NCBI GenBank assembly: GCA_009936885.1
Contig: JAACDT010000250.1
Coordinates: forward strand, 1-7,058
Reading direction: 5' to 3'
Length of the DNA: 7,058 nt
From: Alphaproteobacteria bacterium
GTDB taxonomy: Bacteria > Pseudomonadota > Alphaproteobacteria > Puniceispirillales > Puniceispirillaceae
The position numbers were made by a program, and so were the translations under genes. Every line of letters begins with the position of its first letter. Position 1 is the stretch's first letter. Below are positions 6,426-7,058 of the stretch, piece after piece. The notes under the pieces are model-generated. The model saw nothing but the letters and a program-made list of their open reading frames with translations, made no database searches and was not told the origin of the DNA.

Positions 6426-6810
6426 TCGACACTCCTTAAAGTATTAATTAGATATAAATTTATTAGTAAAAATTTATTATTGGTATTATCCAGTTAGGTT
6501 AAAAGAGTGTCTTTACGGACTATCAATCAGCTCTAAAGCAGGGGCCAAAAAGAACTAATTGGTTGTTAGATGGTTTATCAACTCCCAAATAATTGTGAGC
6601 GATCTAACCCAATCAGAGCGCTTTAATATAGTGAAATTGATTAACCTGTAACAAGATCAATCAAGAATTGACTTAGCGCTATTAAATCTTCATATCTGCT
6701 AGGTACGTTATTGAGATTTTGCATGACAAGATTCCATGAATAGGTCTATCAAGAATCGATCTGACAAAAAATATTATAGACATGCTATTATTTAAGGATG
6801 ATATAGCTGA
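6426..6810. other. Gene-free AT-rich intergenic stretch
   Basis: No reading frame with a credible start and family resemblance was found on either strand. Its left end holds the ribosome binding site of the minus-strand relic (6432-6437) and an AT-rich promoter-like tract (6441-6490). Its right end holds AAGGA (6794-6798), the ribosome binding site of the YggT gene. A near-repeat, ATCAAGAATTGA (6660-6671) and ATCAAGAATCGA (6748-6759), 11 of 12 identical, lies in the right half. TTGACT (6668-6673) with CATATC 17 bp later is a weak plus-strand promoter candidate. No tRNA, 6S, SRP or tmRNA features were recognised. Confidence 0.6.
6749..6777 (+). promoter_or_regulatory. Weak candidate promoter for the YggT gene
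   Basis: TATTAT (6772-6777) with TCAAGA (6749-6754) 17 bp upstream would start RNA near 6784 and keep the AAGGA site in the leader. The -35 is poor. A second TATTAT (6786-6791) preceded by TGC, an extended -10, has CTGACA 19 bp upstream, but would start RNA after the ribosome binding site and so is less likely for this gene. Confidence 0.22.
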
Positions 6811-7058
6811 ATGTATTCGCTTCTAAATTTAATCGATACTATTGTTGATTTATATTGTTTTACGCTCATCGCTTATGTAGCTGTAACTTGGCTGGTGACT
6901 TTTAATATTATTAATCCATGGCAGCCTTTAACGCGCTCTATTGTTAACGGGCTGTCCAGATTACATGACCCTATATTAGACTGGATACGTTCTGTAAGTC
7001 CAAGCCTTGGTGGTTTGGATATTAGCCCTATTATTTTGCTACTTGCGATTCAGTTCGC
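6811..7058 (+). CDS. YggT-family integral membrane protein (partial, runs off the right edge)
   Basis: The first 82 residues are present; family members are usually 90-110 residues, so only a short C-terminal piece is missing. The N-terminus has a membrane segment (about 11-34, IVDLYCFTLIAYVAVTWLVT). It is followed by the family's central motif, with R49-x-x-x-P (SRLHDPILDWIR, 49-60), then P63, GGLDISPII (67-75) and the start of the second membrane segment. These match the family pattern of a proline-containing amphipathic stretch followed by G-x-D-x-S-P. The family (Pfam YGGT) lies in the inner membrane. Its role is not firmly known, although links to osmotic stress and cell division or plastid nucleoid placement have been proposed. 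AAGGA ends 12 nt before the ATG, a somewhat long spacing. An ATG at 6798 stops after two codons and is not the start. Confidence 0.88.
   Translation, partial: MYSLLNLIDTIVDLYCFTLIAYVAVTWLVTFNIINPWQPLTRSIVNGLSRLHDPILDWIRSVSPSLGGLDISPIILLLAIQF

Noticed and set aside
6641..6724. A 27-residue minus-strand frame in the intergenic stretch
   Set aside because: It has no Shine-Dalgarno sequence, no recognisable relatives, and a length expected by chance.
6426..6810. Possible tRNA, small RNA gene, CRISPR array or mobile-element end in the empty spacer
   Set aside because: There is no T-loop motif, no regularly spaced repeat, no terminal inverted repeats and no transposase remnant.

Overview
The window looks like chromosomal housekeeping DNA from an alphaproteobacterium with moderately low GC. 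The main clues are the long form of dCTP deaminase (about 370 residues, two copies of the fold in one chain, a form typical of Alphaproteobacteria), the argD-argF pair, and the general character of recX, acs and the YggT gene. An exact lineage, for example a marine SAR116-like group, cannot be settled from the sequence alone.

Layout. The left half (1-3423) is read entirely on the minus strand. In transcription order it holds a YadH-like ABC-2 permease, dcd (30 bp further on), then, after a 131-bp gap with a plausible promoter and two dyads, argD and the first 35 codons of argF (29 bp further on). The permease and recX are divergent. Their 76-bp intergenic region seems to carry two back-to-back promoters that share a -35 region, and the recX promoter would give a leaderless mRNA. 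recX (3500-4063) and acs (4139-6079) follow on the plus strand. Converging on acs is a short minus-strand lipoprotein-like reading frame (6085-6425). It has a strong ribosome binding site and a lipobox but is broken by a frameshift, so it is best read as a gene relic. A gene-free stretch of about 385 bp follows, and the window ends inside a YggT-family membrane protein gene on the plus strand.

How the genes relate. argD and argF make consecutive enzymes of arginine synthesis and are almost certainly cotranscribed. dcd feeds dUTP, and so dTTP, synthesis. recX tunes RecA. acs activates acetate to acetyl-CoA. The permease has no ATPase gene beside it here. The genes do not form one pathway or an obvious defence or mobile system. 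I found no CRISPR array, tRNA, rRNA, insertion sequence or phage gene. The points most worth a second look are the uneven split of active-site residues between the two halves of Dcd, the shared divergent promoter with a leaderless recX, and the broken lipoprotein gene.
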